Source: CAYWQB01 sp964460785 (lineage in GTDB: Bacteria; Chlamydiota; Chlamydiia; Chlamydiales; CAYWQB01). Taken from it: a DNA stretch of 64,000 nucleotides. Below the pieces are notes generated by a model, which saw nothing but the letters and a program-made list of their open reading frames with translations, was not told the origin of the DNA and did no database searches. The DNA is taken from the NCBI GenBank assembly GCA_964460785.1, contig CAYWQB010000003.1:186001-250000 (forward strand), given 5' to 3'. Shown here piece by piece: positions 27,401 through 34,845 of the stretch; the first letter of the stretch is position 1; each line of letters starts with the position of its first letter. The position numbers and the translations under genes are program-made.

Positions 27401-28058
27401 GGGAGAGGCGTTCTTTGATTGCTGTTTTTGATTGTTGCCATGCGGGAAGAGAGATTTGGCTATAAAGATTTGAAATCTTTACTGAAATGTAATCAATCAG
27501 AGGGTTTTGTAGGTCGTTTAAGTATAAAGAGAGACGAGACTTTGCCTCTTCTTCACCCAAAACAGCCTCTCCAATCCTGTTGATATTCACAGAAATGCCT
27601 TGGGAGAGTCTTTTTTGGATATGAGCTGTCAGAGGCTCTTTTTCTCCTGCTAAGATCACAGAGGATGCTTCAGACCTCAGGTTATGAAGGAGCTCTTGGC
27701 CTGCTTTTTTCTTACTCAATAGGCAAGCGAAACGAAAACCATACCACTTGATACGGTCTTGCCATAAGAGGAACTTGGGCAGGCCATACTCCTTGACTAA
27801 ATGAAGCACTTGATTGACCGTTCTCTCTACAGAGGGAGAGCGAAAACTCTGATCGGTTAAAGCTTGTGTGAAACTCTTTCCTTTGAGGTCTGTCATCATG
27901 CGGCTTAAGCGTTGTAGCTGAGCTCTTTCTCTAAATTGCACCTCTTTCAGAGCTGACTGCTGGATCAGATCTGCAATATGCAAAACTTTTCTTAAACGCT
28001 CGTCATCGGTTAGAGGAGCAGAGATCGACTGTAGCTCTTTAGCAACGTGCTTAGTCAT
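24456..28058 (-). CDS. putA: Bifunctional proline dehydrogenase / P5C dehydrogenase
   Basis: 1200 residues, oxidising proline to glutamate in two steps. The FAD-dependent PRODH barrel (~110-430) has QSYLPDSF, RLVKGANLMMERVE and KAATDANFKRM. The NAD-dependent aldehyde dehydrogenase part (~540-990) has VASPWNFPCAIP, the catalytic glutamate in LHAETGGKNAL and the catalytic cysteine in GHAGQKCSAA (~790), and EFFGPLLSLRE. The C-terminal domain ends with the PutA-specific HRYGNLGLRE motif. There is no N-terminal ribbon-helix-helix, so it is not an autorepressor. The gene follows the Maf-like gene by 34 bases and overlaps uvrD. It implies use of host proline as carbon or energy source, which classical Chlamydia are not known to do. 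Confidence 0.95.
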   Translation of the reverse strand: MTKHVAKELQSISAPLTDDERLRKVLHIADLIQQSALKEVQFRERAQLQRLSRMMTDLKGKSFTQALTDQSFRSPSVERTVNQVLHLVKEYGLPKFLLWQDRIKWYGFRFACLLSKKKAGQELLHNLRSEASSVILAGEKEPLTAHIQKRLSQGISVNINRIGEAVLGEEEAKSRLSLYLNDLQNPLIDYISVKISNLYSQISLPAWQQSKTAIKERLSQLYAGALAHRCLKTGTPKFVNLDMEEYRDLQLTLESFMEVLDKESFLPLSAGIVLQSYLPDSFVLQQQLTEWASQRVARGGQPIKIRLVKGANLMMERVESSLMGWPQAPYASKAATDANFKRMLFYGLDHLDSVHLGIGSHNLFDIVLTLILCQERRIDKHVTFEMLEGMSPHTRRVIKKIAPNLLLYCPTSSKHDFHNAITYLTRRLDENTGEENFLRQALTLTPSKKAWKQQAEAFKSAYAKRNDTFIGHRKSQNRLSDSPFCTAPGSFKNCPNTDWSLSQNRKWANNIYQTWYDKEFDLLPISTGQELHTNPSESTFGFDPSRPERAHRYQYTLASSEKINQAIQTAKEYSPSWMERFFSGEITPILRAVAQEVSKERGNLIGACILDGGKTLSEADGEVSEAIDFINYYCDQIEKIKGEDYPGIHLTPKGCTLVASPWNFPCAIPIGGISSALLTGNCVLFKPAPEATLVGWQLVNCFWRAGVPMEALQFIPCREDPEGSALIQDKRISQVILTGGTNTALNFLSMRPSLDLHAETGGKNALIISDLADKDLAIKDLIHSAFGHAGQKCSAASLGVLLKEVYRDPSFFKQLKDAAQSLHVGSAWDPATKVSPLIVPPHGKLLRALTELEKGESWLVEPKQDPKNPRLWSPGIKYGIKERSPAHLIEFFGPLLSLREANNLKEAIQFVNQTSYGLTSGLHSLDRREQEVWKKEIQAGNCYINREITGAIVQRQPFGGWKNSSFGTGFKAGGPHYLMQLAKIEQTSLPPTQTPSHHSLTIFSGYAEKILSKADFIIFKSSLENYLHAWAKLSQDQDPSLILGQDNLLQVKPLSSLCLRIQDQKNLLDTFRVLSIVLLLKIPATITLCPTLNLLSKLKSIPQVALLGPVEQFQKDFLNRLADGQYSSVRLLSPPSSEIYQAASIKGTRIISTPILATGAVELLYYTKERSLSVNYHRYGNLGLREREKRAPLCPSCSPD

Positions 28059-28092
28059 GAGTGAATACCTCAGTATAGGAAAGGGGACAGCG

Positions 28093-29946
28093 CTATTTAT
28101 GGGTTGTCTCGCTATCCATTTTTGAAATGAATTGATCTAGGATTGAGCAGTGGGTTTGAGCCACCTGATATAGGAAGCCCATTTCTTCAGCAGCAAGATA
28201 AAATCGTTTTTTTAAAACCTCTCTATCAAAGGAGGGGTTTTCACTCCAATCTTCTGTAAGAGCAAACCTGCGTGAGAGTTGGACATGGTGTGCATAGCTT
28301 GCAGGTTCTAAAATATGTGTATAGGCAGGGTTCGTTTGCAGTCGCTCTTTTGAAGAGGTGACCTGCTTAATAGACTGAACGGGCAGAGTTTTTCCTCCAG
28401 ACTCCACGATTCTTTGAATGGATCGGATTTGTTCTGCTCCCTGCCTAAGGATAGGAGTCGCCTCCTTTAGATGCTCTTTTACTTCTTTGAAAAAGGCAGA
28501 GATATCTTCTTTTGCAAGAGGTGGTTTAAGTTCCGTATGTATCCATTGATGCACAAGGCCTTGGGTGTCATACTCTCTTTTTAAAAACTGCTCTACCACT
28601 TCAGGAAGAGGTTGATGAGAGACATCGCGCATAGGGAGCCCCTCAGCAGTAGCATTGATAAAAGTTGTATCTGGGTATTTAGCGATGTAGTCCGCAAAAA
28701 GGCTGCTTTCGGTCAGCCACTCCCAGCGCGTAGAAATTGTTTTTCCTTGGATGCTTGTTTCCTGCAAAGTTCCCTGCTTGGCTATCGTTTGCTCCTCAAT
28801 CCCCTCCACATAATTCTTCCCTTCTGTGTAAGCATGATCAATCCCAACAAGAATGATTGGATCGCAGCCAAGAAGTCTTGCCATGTGCATCAAGACTTGA
28901 GGGATTGAAATAGCTTCAGGGCTTTGGATTGTTTGAATACCAAATTTCTCATGTAGCCAATTGTTAATGCCATAGTCTGCATTGGGAAGAGGGAGGTAAA
29001 GCAACTCTCCTCCAAATTGACTTAAGGACTGTTTATGTGTTCGTGTACTGAAAAGTAGGGGAACCATAAAACCCGCATGGTTCCGCATGCGGTGGAGTTG
29101 CTCCGGGTTGGGATCTACAGTCCCTCCAAAGTGAGGGATAATATGATTATTGCTAAGAGCATTGATTGCAGAGCCCCCAGCAAAAAAAAGCGCTCGATCT
29201 TTGAGTGTCTCAAGTAGAGGAAGCTGTTCCTTTAAAGATGGACCGGCTCCACAGATAATTGCGGGAACCCCACGAAAAAAGGGAGAAGGAGAGGAGATCT
29301 GAAAAGCCCCTGGAAAGTTGGAGATATTGGAATAAATATTGGCGGTAGGGCTTTGATAATGAAAAATCATTTCCCTATTTGTTCTTGCATAGAGAAGGTT
29401 GTTGAGCATAAGAGCTTTGTTGATCTCTCTATGCTTTTCTGTTTTATGGCAGCGGTAATGAGGGAAGGTGGTGACTTGCACTCGTGTGCAAGAAAAGAGG
29501 GCTGCACATGAGTGGATGATAGGCTTCAGATTTGTTTCATCCCCGGTAAAAATAAAAAATACTTTGGGGTCTAATAAAATCTCGTGCGCATAGCTTGTGC
29601 GAAGAAAATGGTCGAGTACTTCATGGTCATCTTCAATATAGATGATCGCTCGCTCGTCTCCTTCATTTAGCCAAGATGTTTTAAGCCATTGATAGCTCTT
29701 CCCAAGCTCCATACCATAGATGACAAGGGTATCGGTTTCCTCAAGAGCAAGAGAGGACAGCCAAGAGTCAATAAATCGCTCGGGATCTGAAGGATACAGC
29801 TTGCTCGTGCCTTTCTGTAAATTCGTATAAAGGCCCTCTTGAATTATTGGCCTCCACTTTCTTTCCTCCGGCGGTGCAAAGGAGGGAGAAATACCAGATA
29901 AGTTTCTGCGGGTATAGAGAGAAAGATTTTTCTCAAAAATATTCAT
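28093..29946 (-). CDS. Maf/MptE-like (DUF115) family protein, possible glycosyltransferase
   Basis: 617 residues. The central ~220 residues carry the DUF115/MAF_flag10 pattern: FRGVPAIICGAGPSL, ALFFAGGSAINALSNNHIIP, HFGGTVDPNPEQ, and later ILVGIDHAYTEGKNYVEG. The family includes motility accessory factors that transfer nonulosonic acids to flagellin and, in archaea, 6-hydroxymethylpterin pyrophosphokinase. The N-terminal ~200 residues fit the extra domain seen in long Maf proteins. ATG 29946 has AAGGAG at 8 bases; two GTGs just upstream are less likely. It heads the putA-uvrD run and is divergent from groES. A link to the flagellin-like protein at 4.9 kb is attractive but inferred only from family. 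Confidence 0.75.
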   Translation of the reverse strand: MNIFEKNLSLYTRRNLSGISPSFAPPEERKWRPIIQEGLYTNLQKGTSKLYPSDPERFIDSWLSSLALEETDTLVIYGMELGKSYQWLKTSWLNEGDERAIIYIEDDHEVLDHFLRTSYAHEILLDPKVFFIFTGDETNLKPIIHSCAALFSCTRVQVTTFPHYRCHKTEKHREINKALMLNNLLYARTNREMIFHYQSPTANIYSNISNFPGAFQISSPSPFFRGVPAIICGAGPSLKEQLPLLETLKDRALFFAGGSAINALSNNHIIPHFGGTVDPNPEQLHRMRNHAGFMVPLLFSTRTHKQSLSQFGGELLYLPLPNADYGINNWLHEKFGIQTIQSPEAISIPQVLMHMARLLGCDPIILVGIDHAYTEGKNYVEGIEEQTIAKQGTLQETSIQGKTISTRWEWLTESSLFADYIAKYPDTTFINATAEGLPMRDVSHQPLPEVVEQFLKREYDTQGLVHQWIHTELKPPLAKEDISAFFKEVKEHLKEATPILRQGAEQIRSIQRIVESGGKTLPVQSIKQVTSSKERLQTNPAYTHILEPASYAHHVQLSRRFALTEDWSENPSFDREVLKKRFYLAAEEMGFLYQVAQTHCSILDQFISKMDSETTHK

Positions 29947-30010
29947 TGTCACCACTCCTTTCTAATGTGAATCTCACGAATTTTTTTAGAAAAAAGCAAG
30001 GTTTTTGAAT

Positions 30011-30037
30011 TTAGCAAATGAAACATTAGTATGCTAA
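30011..30037 (+). promoter_or_regulatory. Degenerate CIRCE operator (HrcA site) upstream of groESL
   Basis: TTAGCAAAT, nine bases, GTATGCTAA: the exact 9-9-9 geometry of CIRCE (consensus TTAGCACTC-N9-GAGTGCTAA), with the outer TTAGCA/TGCTAA arms intact and the inner three bases of each arm diverged. It lies 17 bases upstream of the -35 of the groES promoter and between groES and the divergent Maf-like gene, so HrcA could influence both. Confidence 0.8.
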
Positions 30038-30053
30038 AAAAGTGGCTAAATCC

Positions 30054-30082
30054 TTGACTAAATAAAAGTTCGGTATTAGGAT
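30054..30082 (+). promoter_or_regulatory. Promoter of groESL
   Basis: TTGACT at 30054-30059, 17-base spacer, TAGGAT at 30077-30082, immediately after the CIRCE element. Expected start near 30089, leaving a ~45-base leader before the groES ATG. Confidence 0.65.
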
Positions 30083-30133
30083 TTTTCCCTAACACAATTT
30101 GTGAACTCGTATAGAAAACTTAAGGAGAAAGCT

Positions 30134-30427
30134 ATGAAGAAGATCCGACCTCTTGGGAAACGTGTTCTCATCCGTCGAGCTACAGCCGCTCAAACAAAGG
30201 GAGGAATTCTCCTTCCAGAGTCTGCACAAGAAAAGCCAAAAGAAGGTGAAGTTCTTGCGGTTGGAGAAGGGGCTATGAATAGCGAAGGTGTCATGGAAAA
30301 GCCAACTCTGCAGCCTGGAGATCGCGTTCTCTTCACTTCTTATGCGGGAACACAAGTCAAGCAAGAAGAGGAAGACGCTGAATATATGGTCATGTCTGAA
30401 GAAGATGTGCTAGCAGTATTGTCTTAA
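30134..30427 (+). CDS. groES: Co-chaperonin GroES (HSP10)
   Basis: 97 residues, forming the seven-membered lid of the GroEL folding chamber. Start MKKIRPLGKRVLIRR, the mobile loop region TKGGILLPESAQEKP, and the C-terminal EDAEYMVMSEEDVLAVL are typical. The ATG at 30134 follows AAGGAGA by 5 bases; the open frame reaches further up but has no ribosome site. Co-transcribed with groEL 21 bases downstream and under the CIRCE element. Confidence 0.96.
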   Translation: MKKIRPLGKRVLIRRATAAQTKGGILLPESAQEKPKEGEVLAVGEGAMNSEGVMEKPTLQPGDRVLFTSYAGTQVKQEEEDAEYMVMSEEDVLAVLS

Positions 30428-30448
30428 TTGTAAGAAGGAGAAAGAGTT

Positions 30449-32158
30449 ATGTCTAAGATGTTGCAGTTTAGTGATGAAGCACTCTCTTCCATTGCCAAAG
30501 GTGTAGAAACTTTAGCTAAGGCCGTGATTGTCACTCTAGGTCCTCAAGGGCGCAATGTAGTTATTGGAGCTGGATTTGGCTCCCCCACTTCAACAAAAGA
30601 TGGGGTGACTGTTGCCAAAGAGGTAGATCTAAAAAATAAGTTCGAAAACATGGGAGCACAGCTTGTTAAAGAGGTTTCTTCAAAAACAGCTGATCTTGCC
30701 GGTGATGGAACCACAACAGCGATTGTTCTAGCTCGAGCTATTTTGCAAGAAGGGCTGAAGAGCGTTTTTGCTGGGGCAAACCCCATGGATATTAAGCGTG
30801 GTATGGATAAAGCAACCAATATCATGCTTGAAGCACTGTCAAAAGTCGCCATGCCAGTAAAGTCCCACGAAGAGATCGAGCAGGTAGCGACAATTTCTGC
30901 GAACAATGATCCTGAAATTGGCAAAATGATTGCTGAAGCGATGGAAAAAGTGGGTAAAGATGGGATTGTAACCGTTGCAGAAGCAAAAGGCATCGATACA
31001 GTCTTAGATGTTGTAGAAGGCATGGAATGGGAAAAGGGGTACCTCTCTCCTTACTTCACAACAAATGCAGAAGAAATGACAGTAGAGTTTGAAAACCCAT
31101 CAATTCTTGTAGTGGACAAGAAGCTTTCTCAAGCGAAAGAATTAGTTCACATTCTTGAGCAGGTCGTAGAGCAAAATAAAGGCCCTCTACTAATTGTTGC
31201 AGAAGATGTTGATGGCGAAGCGCTTGCAACTTTGGTTGTTAATAAGCTTAAGCAAGGCCTTCAAGTTTGCGCTGTAAAAGCAGATGGTTTTGGGGATCGT
31301 CGCAAAGAAAATCTAAAGGACTTAGCCACCTTAACAGGTGCTGAGTATCTTTCTGAGGATCTCGGCATGGACCTAAGCTCAGCTGGCGTGGAAGTTCTTG
31401 GGCGTGCAAAGCGTGTTCGCGTGTCTAAAGATAAAACAACAATCATCGATGGAGCTGGTAAGCAAGCGGATATTGATGCGCTAGTTAAGCAGATTCGTGG
31501 TGCGATTGAGGCTACAAGTTCTGAGTACGATAGAGAAAAATTAGAACAGCGCCTAGCTCGCCTTGCAGGGGGAGTTGCCGTTGTGAATGTTGGAGCTGCA
31601 ACAGAAACAGAGATGAAAGAGAAAAAAGCACGCGTTGAAGATGCTTTGCATGCAACACGGGCTGCAGTCTCTGAGGGAATTGCCCCAGGTGGCGGTGTTG
31701 CTCTTCTACGTGCTGTAAAAGGTCTTGAAAGCCTTTCATTTGATGGAGAGGAAGAGATCGGCCGTAAAATCGTAGCAAAAGCGGCTTATGCACCGATCAC
31801 AGCAATCGCTGATAACTGTGGAGAAAATGGTGCGCTTGTTGCTCAGAAAGTTTATGAAGCATCTGGAAATGAAGGCTACAATGGGCTTACTGGACAGTTC
31901 GAAGACCTTGTGAAAGCGGGTGTGATTGATCCTATTCTTGTCACAAAAAGCGCTTTGAAACATGCCGTTTCCGTTGTGGGGCTCTTGTTGACAACAGCCG
32001 CTATGATTACAGATAAACCTGAACCAAAGAAGGCTATGGATCCTGCGGCTATGGGCGGAGGTATGCCTGGTATGGGTGGAATGGGAGGCATGGGCGGCAT
32101 GCCCGGAATGGGCGGAATGCCTGGGATGGGCGGAATGCCCGGCATGGGTGGCTTCTAA
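30449..32158 (+). CDS. groEL: Chaperonin GroEL (HSP60)
   Basis: 569 residues. ATP site motifs VTLGPQGRNVVI, DGVTVAKEV and AGDGTTTAIVLA are intact, as are EGMEWEKGYLSPYF and the equatorial GGGVALLRA segment. As the copy next to groES it is probably the principal housekeeping chaperonin; chlamydiae also have divergent GroEL paralogues elsewhere. The C-terminal tail is unusually long for GGM tails, with about 30 residues of GGM and GMPGMG units. AAGGAGAAAG precedes the ATG. Transcription stops at the hairpin at 32187. Confidence 0.97.
   Translation: MSKMLQFSDEALSSIAKGVETLAKAVIVTLGPQGRNVVIGAGFGSPTSTKDGVTVAKEVDLKNKFENMGAQLVKEVSSKTADLAGDGTTTAIVLARAILQEGLKSVFAGANPMDIKRGMDKATNIMLEALSKVAMPVKSHEEIEQVATISANNDPEIGKMIAEAMEKVGKDGIVTVAEAKGIDTVLDVVEGMEWEKGYLSPYFTTNAEEMTVEFENPSILVVDKKLSQAKELVHILEQVVEQNKGPLLIVAEDVDGEALATLVVNKLKQGLQVCAVKADGFGDRRKENLKDLATLTGAEYLSEDLGMDLSSAGVEVLGRAKRVRVSKDKTTIIDGAGKQADIDALVKQIRGAIEATSSEYDREKLEQRLARLAGGVAVVNVGAATETEMKEKKARVEDALHATRAAVSEGIAPGGGVALLRAVKGLESLSFDGEEEIGRKIVAKAAYAPITAIADNCGENGALVAQKVYEASGNEGYNGLTGQFEDLVKAGVIDPILVTKSALKHAVSVVGLLLTTAAMITDKPEPKKAMDPAAMGGGMPGMGGMGGMGGMPGMGGMPGMGGMPGMGGF
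32093..32146 (+). repeat. Three 18-base tandem repeats in the groEL tail
   Basis: Three near-identical 18-base units (32093-32110, 32111-32128, 32129-32146), each encoding Gly-Gly-Met-Pro-Gly-Met. They differ only at third codon positions, so unit number could change by slippage without a frameshift. Confidence 0.85.
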
Positions 32159-32186
32159 AGAAGTCCAAGCCGTTTGACTCTCATAT

Positions 32187-32221
32187 AAAGAGCCGTTGTT
32201 TGCACAGCGGCTCTTTTTTTT
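32187..32221 (+). terminator. Rho-independent terminator of groESL
   Basis: Nine-base-pair stem AAAGAGCCG / CGGCTCTTT with a 12-base loop, running into eight Ts (32214-32221). It separates groESL from the type III secretion genes. Confidence 0.9.
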
Positions 32222-32320
32222 GCCTTTATTTAGAACTTTTTCAGTTAAATCATATTTAAAATTATATAATTATCACCTATACCCGAAGTAAGTGCTAACT
32301 TAAATTGGGGATGGCTGCCT

Positions 32321-33316
32321 ATGTGCCGCCTATATCGTTACTTCCGGACATTTTGGTTGCTTGTCTTAAGTGCTCTTTTGCTCACAAGTTGTAGTGAGCC
32401 AGAAGCGATTGTCAATAACCTCCAAGAAAAGGATGCGAATGAGATCATTGTCTATCTTGCAGGGAAGGGCATTCATGCTTCTAAAGTAGAAGCGGCTTCC
32501 GGAGCAGGAGGAGGGAATGCGGCAGTCACTTGGAATATTGTGGTAGATTCAAATGAGTCTGTCCAAGCAATGGCGATTTTAAACCGCGTAGGTCTGCCAC
32601 GTCCCCCGGTGAAGTCTCTACTTGAAGTCTTTCAAGCAAGTGGACTGGTACCTTCTGCACAAGAGCAAAAGATCCGTTACCAAGCTGCAATCGAAGAAAA
32701 AATCGCAGGGACAATCCGTAAGATTGATGGCGTCCTAAGCGTGGACGTTCAGCTTTCTTTGCAGGTTGATGAAGACAAGGGAGAAAAGCCATCTGGCTCT
32801 GTCTTTATCAAGCATCAGGGGGTTGTGGACGACCCAAACAATCAATTGATTACGAAGGTTAAGCGCCTTGTTGCCGGGAGTGTGGATGGGCTTGAGTATG
32901 ATCGAGTCACTGTCATTTCTGATGTTGCCCGTTTTGCAGCTGTCGATTTAGACACAAAAGAAGATGTAGTTCATGAAGAAGAGCGCAATGATTATGTCGG
33001 TATTTGGGGAATCATTGTTTTAAAAGAATCTGTTCAGACATTTCGCATTGTGTTCTTTTCAGCTGTCATTGTTGTTCTTTTCTTCTTTGGCGTGCTTCTT
33101 TGGATGTTCTGGCGTACGGCCCCCTTAATGAAACGCGCAGGGGGCGTCCGTAAACTTTTCTCTTTTGGCAAGTGGCAGCTTGCGAATGAAGAGGAAGAGC
33201 AGGATACTGCCGAGGAACAAGAAGGGGAAGAGTCAGAAGAAGAGGGAGAAGAAGCTCCACAGTCAGAGTCAGAAGAGAGTGAGGAAGAGTCCTCAGAAGA
33301 GGATAAGCCGCAGTAA
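32321..33316 (+). CDS. sctJ: Type III secretion inner-membrane ring lipoprotein SctJ
   Basis: 331 residues, the YscJ/PrgK family that forms the periplasmic inner ring of the injectisome. Lipoprotein signal with LLTSC lipobox (~20-24), ring-building motif 1 (AIVNNLQEKDANEIIVYLAGKG), the VLNRVGLPRPP-type linker region, ring-building motif 2 (EQKIRYQAAIEEKIAGTI; VLSVDVQLSL), then one transmembrane helix (~245-267) and a cytoplasmic tail. The tail ends in ~45 residues that are almost all Glu, Ser and Asp, far more acidic than in enterobacterial homologues. First gene of a six-gene run; the 162-base gap from groEL holds the terminator and an AT-rich stretch. Confidence 0.94.
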   Translation: MCRLYRYFRTFWLLVLSALLLTSCSEPEAIVNNLQEKDANEIIVYLAGKGIHASKVEAASGAGGGNAAVTWNIVVDSNESVQAMAILNRVGLPRPPVKSLLEVFQASGLVPSAQEQKIRYQAAIEEKIAGTIRKIDGVLSVDVQLSLQVDEDKGEKPSGSVFIKHQGVVDDPNNQLITKVKRLVAGSVDGLEYDRVTVISDVARFAAVDLDTKEDVVHEEERNDYVGIWGIIVLKESVQTFRIVFFSAVIVVLFFFGVLLWMFWRTAPLMKRAGGVRKLFSFGKWQLANEEEEQDTAEEQEGEESEEEGEEAPQSESEESEEESSEEDKPQ

Positions 33317-33330
33317 AGAGCAGGAAACAT

Positions 33331-34182
33331 ATGGAAACAAAGAGCTTTGCTCAGCCATTGAAAAGCTTTCTTCTCAAACGATATGGGGAGGAGATCGGCT
33401 CTGTTTCGCAGTTTTTACCTAAACAGCTGCGCGAAGAGGTGCTTTCTATAAAGGCATCCCCTCAAGATCCAGCGAGCTTTTTATTGGATCCAGAAGAGCT
33501 GATTCGTGGGGTGCACATCAGCTGGCTTGAGAAATATTTATCTACGGTTGAAGAGTCGTGGAGGGTGATATTTTTTTCCCTGCTTCCCATAACAAAGCAA
33601 AAAGCTTTGGCGCGTGGGATGCAGAGCCCTATTCACCCTATCCCTCTATCCTCTTTTGCAAGAGCTTCTTTTACTCGTCGCTTTTTTGATCAATGGGATA
33701 GCTTGCCTACATGTCCAAAGAGTGCTTTGCCTCATGGGTTTGCGTTGGATCTTTTAGAACAGCCGACAAAAGTACTCGTTGAACTTGTAGATTATCTCGG
33801 GATCTATGACCTTTCTAGAGAGCTTCACACCGTTGTAGATGGCCAGCTTTTACGCAGGGTGTTAGATACATTTTCTCACCCAAAGAGAGAGTTTCTGAAA
33901 AAGCAAATGCGTCAAAGGCCAAGAATTTTAGCAAGTCCATTTGGGATTGTTCGTTGGGATGGAGACCAAACAAAACTCTTAAATTTTACTCACTTTCGAG
34001 GCTTAGTCTGGCTGTCTAGGTCTCTTTCTATTCAAGATGAAAACTACTGGTGGTACTTAACACACAAGTTAGACCGGGGTCGAGCAAGCGTACTGGTCAA
34101 AGCTAAGAAAAAGGCTTCTGGAGAGGAAGCAGAGAAGCTTAGCGAACCTGTAGCGAAACTTTACCAACAGCTTGTGTCATAG
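33331..34182 (+). CDS. Type III secretion protein in the SctK position
   Basis: 283 residues, soluble, helical. No strong motif is visible. Lying between sctJ and sctL it occupies the place of yscK/sctK in Yersinia and of CT560 in Chlamydia (recalled synteny). SctK is a poorly conserved sorting-platform adaptor joining SctQ to the membrane ring, so low recognisability is expected. The ATG at 33331 follows AGCAGGAAACAT. Operon position is strong evidence of a secretion role; the exact SctK identity is inferred. Confidence 0.65.
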   Translation: METKSFAQPLKSFLLKRYGEEIGSVSQFLPKQLREEVLSIKASPQDPASFLLDPEELIRGVHISWLEKYLSTVEESWRVIFFSLLPITKQKALARGMQSPIHPIPLSSFARASFTRRFFDQWDSLPTCPKSALPHGFALDLLEQPTKVLVELVDYLGIYDLSRELHTVVDGQLLRRVLDTFSHPKREFLKKQMRQRPRILASPFGIVRWDGDQTKLLNFTHFRGLVWLSRSLSIQDENYWWYLTHKLDRGRASVLVKAKKKASGEEAEKLSEPVAKLYQQLVS

Positions 34183-34191
34183 GAGAAAAAA

Positions 34192-34845
34192 ATGAGCAAG
34201 TTAGCTGTGCTATTCAAGGGAGAAGAGGTCCACCTACCTGCTGAGAGGGTGATTAAGGCAAAGCAGTTCTCTGCTTTGCTAGAGGCAATAGAACTTCTGC
34301 CTATCGCACAGAAAGATGCTGAAGAATACAAGCAATCTGTGGTTCGTGAAGTGGAGCTATCTAAAGAGGTTGCGGAAGCAAAAGGCTTTCAGGAAGGAAT
34401 GGAAAAGTGGGGAGAGCAGTTAGCCAGTCTCCAAAAGCAGGCTGAAGAGCTCGCGAAAGAAGTCGAGGGGCGTATTGCTCCCATTGCGGTTGCAATAGCC
34501 AAAAAGCTTGTCGGTTACGAGATAGAAATGAATGAGGGTGTTCGAGCAATGATCTCTCAGACATTAAAATCTGTGACTTTGCATAAGCGGATTACCATTT
34601 ATGTGAATCCTGCAGATATTGAACTGCTTGAGGCTCATAAAGCGGAATTTAAAAAGATGTTTGAGGAGCTAGAGGTCTTCTCTTTTCAAGAGCGTCCAGA
34701 TATCGATCGTGGTGGATGTATTGTAGAAACGGAGGCAGGTATCATTGATGCACAGCTTCCAAAGTTATGGCAAGTGATAGAAAAGAACTTTGAGAGGCTG
34801 CTTCAGCAGGAAAAGGACAATGAGAATAGCGATGCGACACAGTAA
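34192..34845 (+). CDS. sctL: Type III secretion stator protein SctL (FliH/YscL family)
   Basis: 217 residues. An N-terminal region, then a long coiled coil (about 55-105, rich in Glu/Lys/Ala), and a C-terminal globular domain with YVNPADIELLEAHK and PDIDRGGCIVETEAGIIDAQL, the typical FliH/SctL ending. SctL dimers tether and restrain the SctN ATPase in the sorting platform. Start ATG 34192 follows AGGAGAAAAA. Its end overlaps sctR. Confidence 0.9.
   Translation: MSKLAVLFKGEEVHLPAERVIKAKQFSALLEAIELLPIAQKDAEEYKQSVVREVELSKEVAEAKGFQEGMEKWGEQLASLQKQAEELAKEVEGRIAPIAVAIAKKLVGYEIEMNEGVRAMISQTLKSVTLHKRITIYVNPADIELLEAHKAEFKKMFEELEVFSFQERPDIDRGGCIVETEAGIIDAQLPKLWQVIEKNFERLLQQEKDNENSDATQ

Noticed and set aside
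30544..31023. 159-codon frame on the minus strand inside groEL
   Set aside because: Exactly antisense to a highly conserved, certain gene; composition is the mirror of groEL codon bias, with no ribosome site or family motif.
33034..33330. 98-codon serine-rich minus-strand frame
   Set aside because: It is the complement of the GAG/GAA-rich acidic tail of sctJ, which automatically gives Ser/Leu-rich antisense frames.
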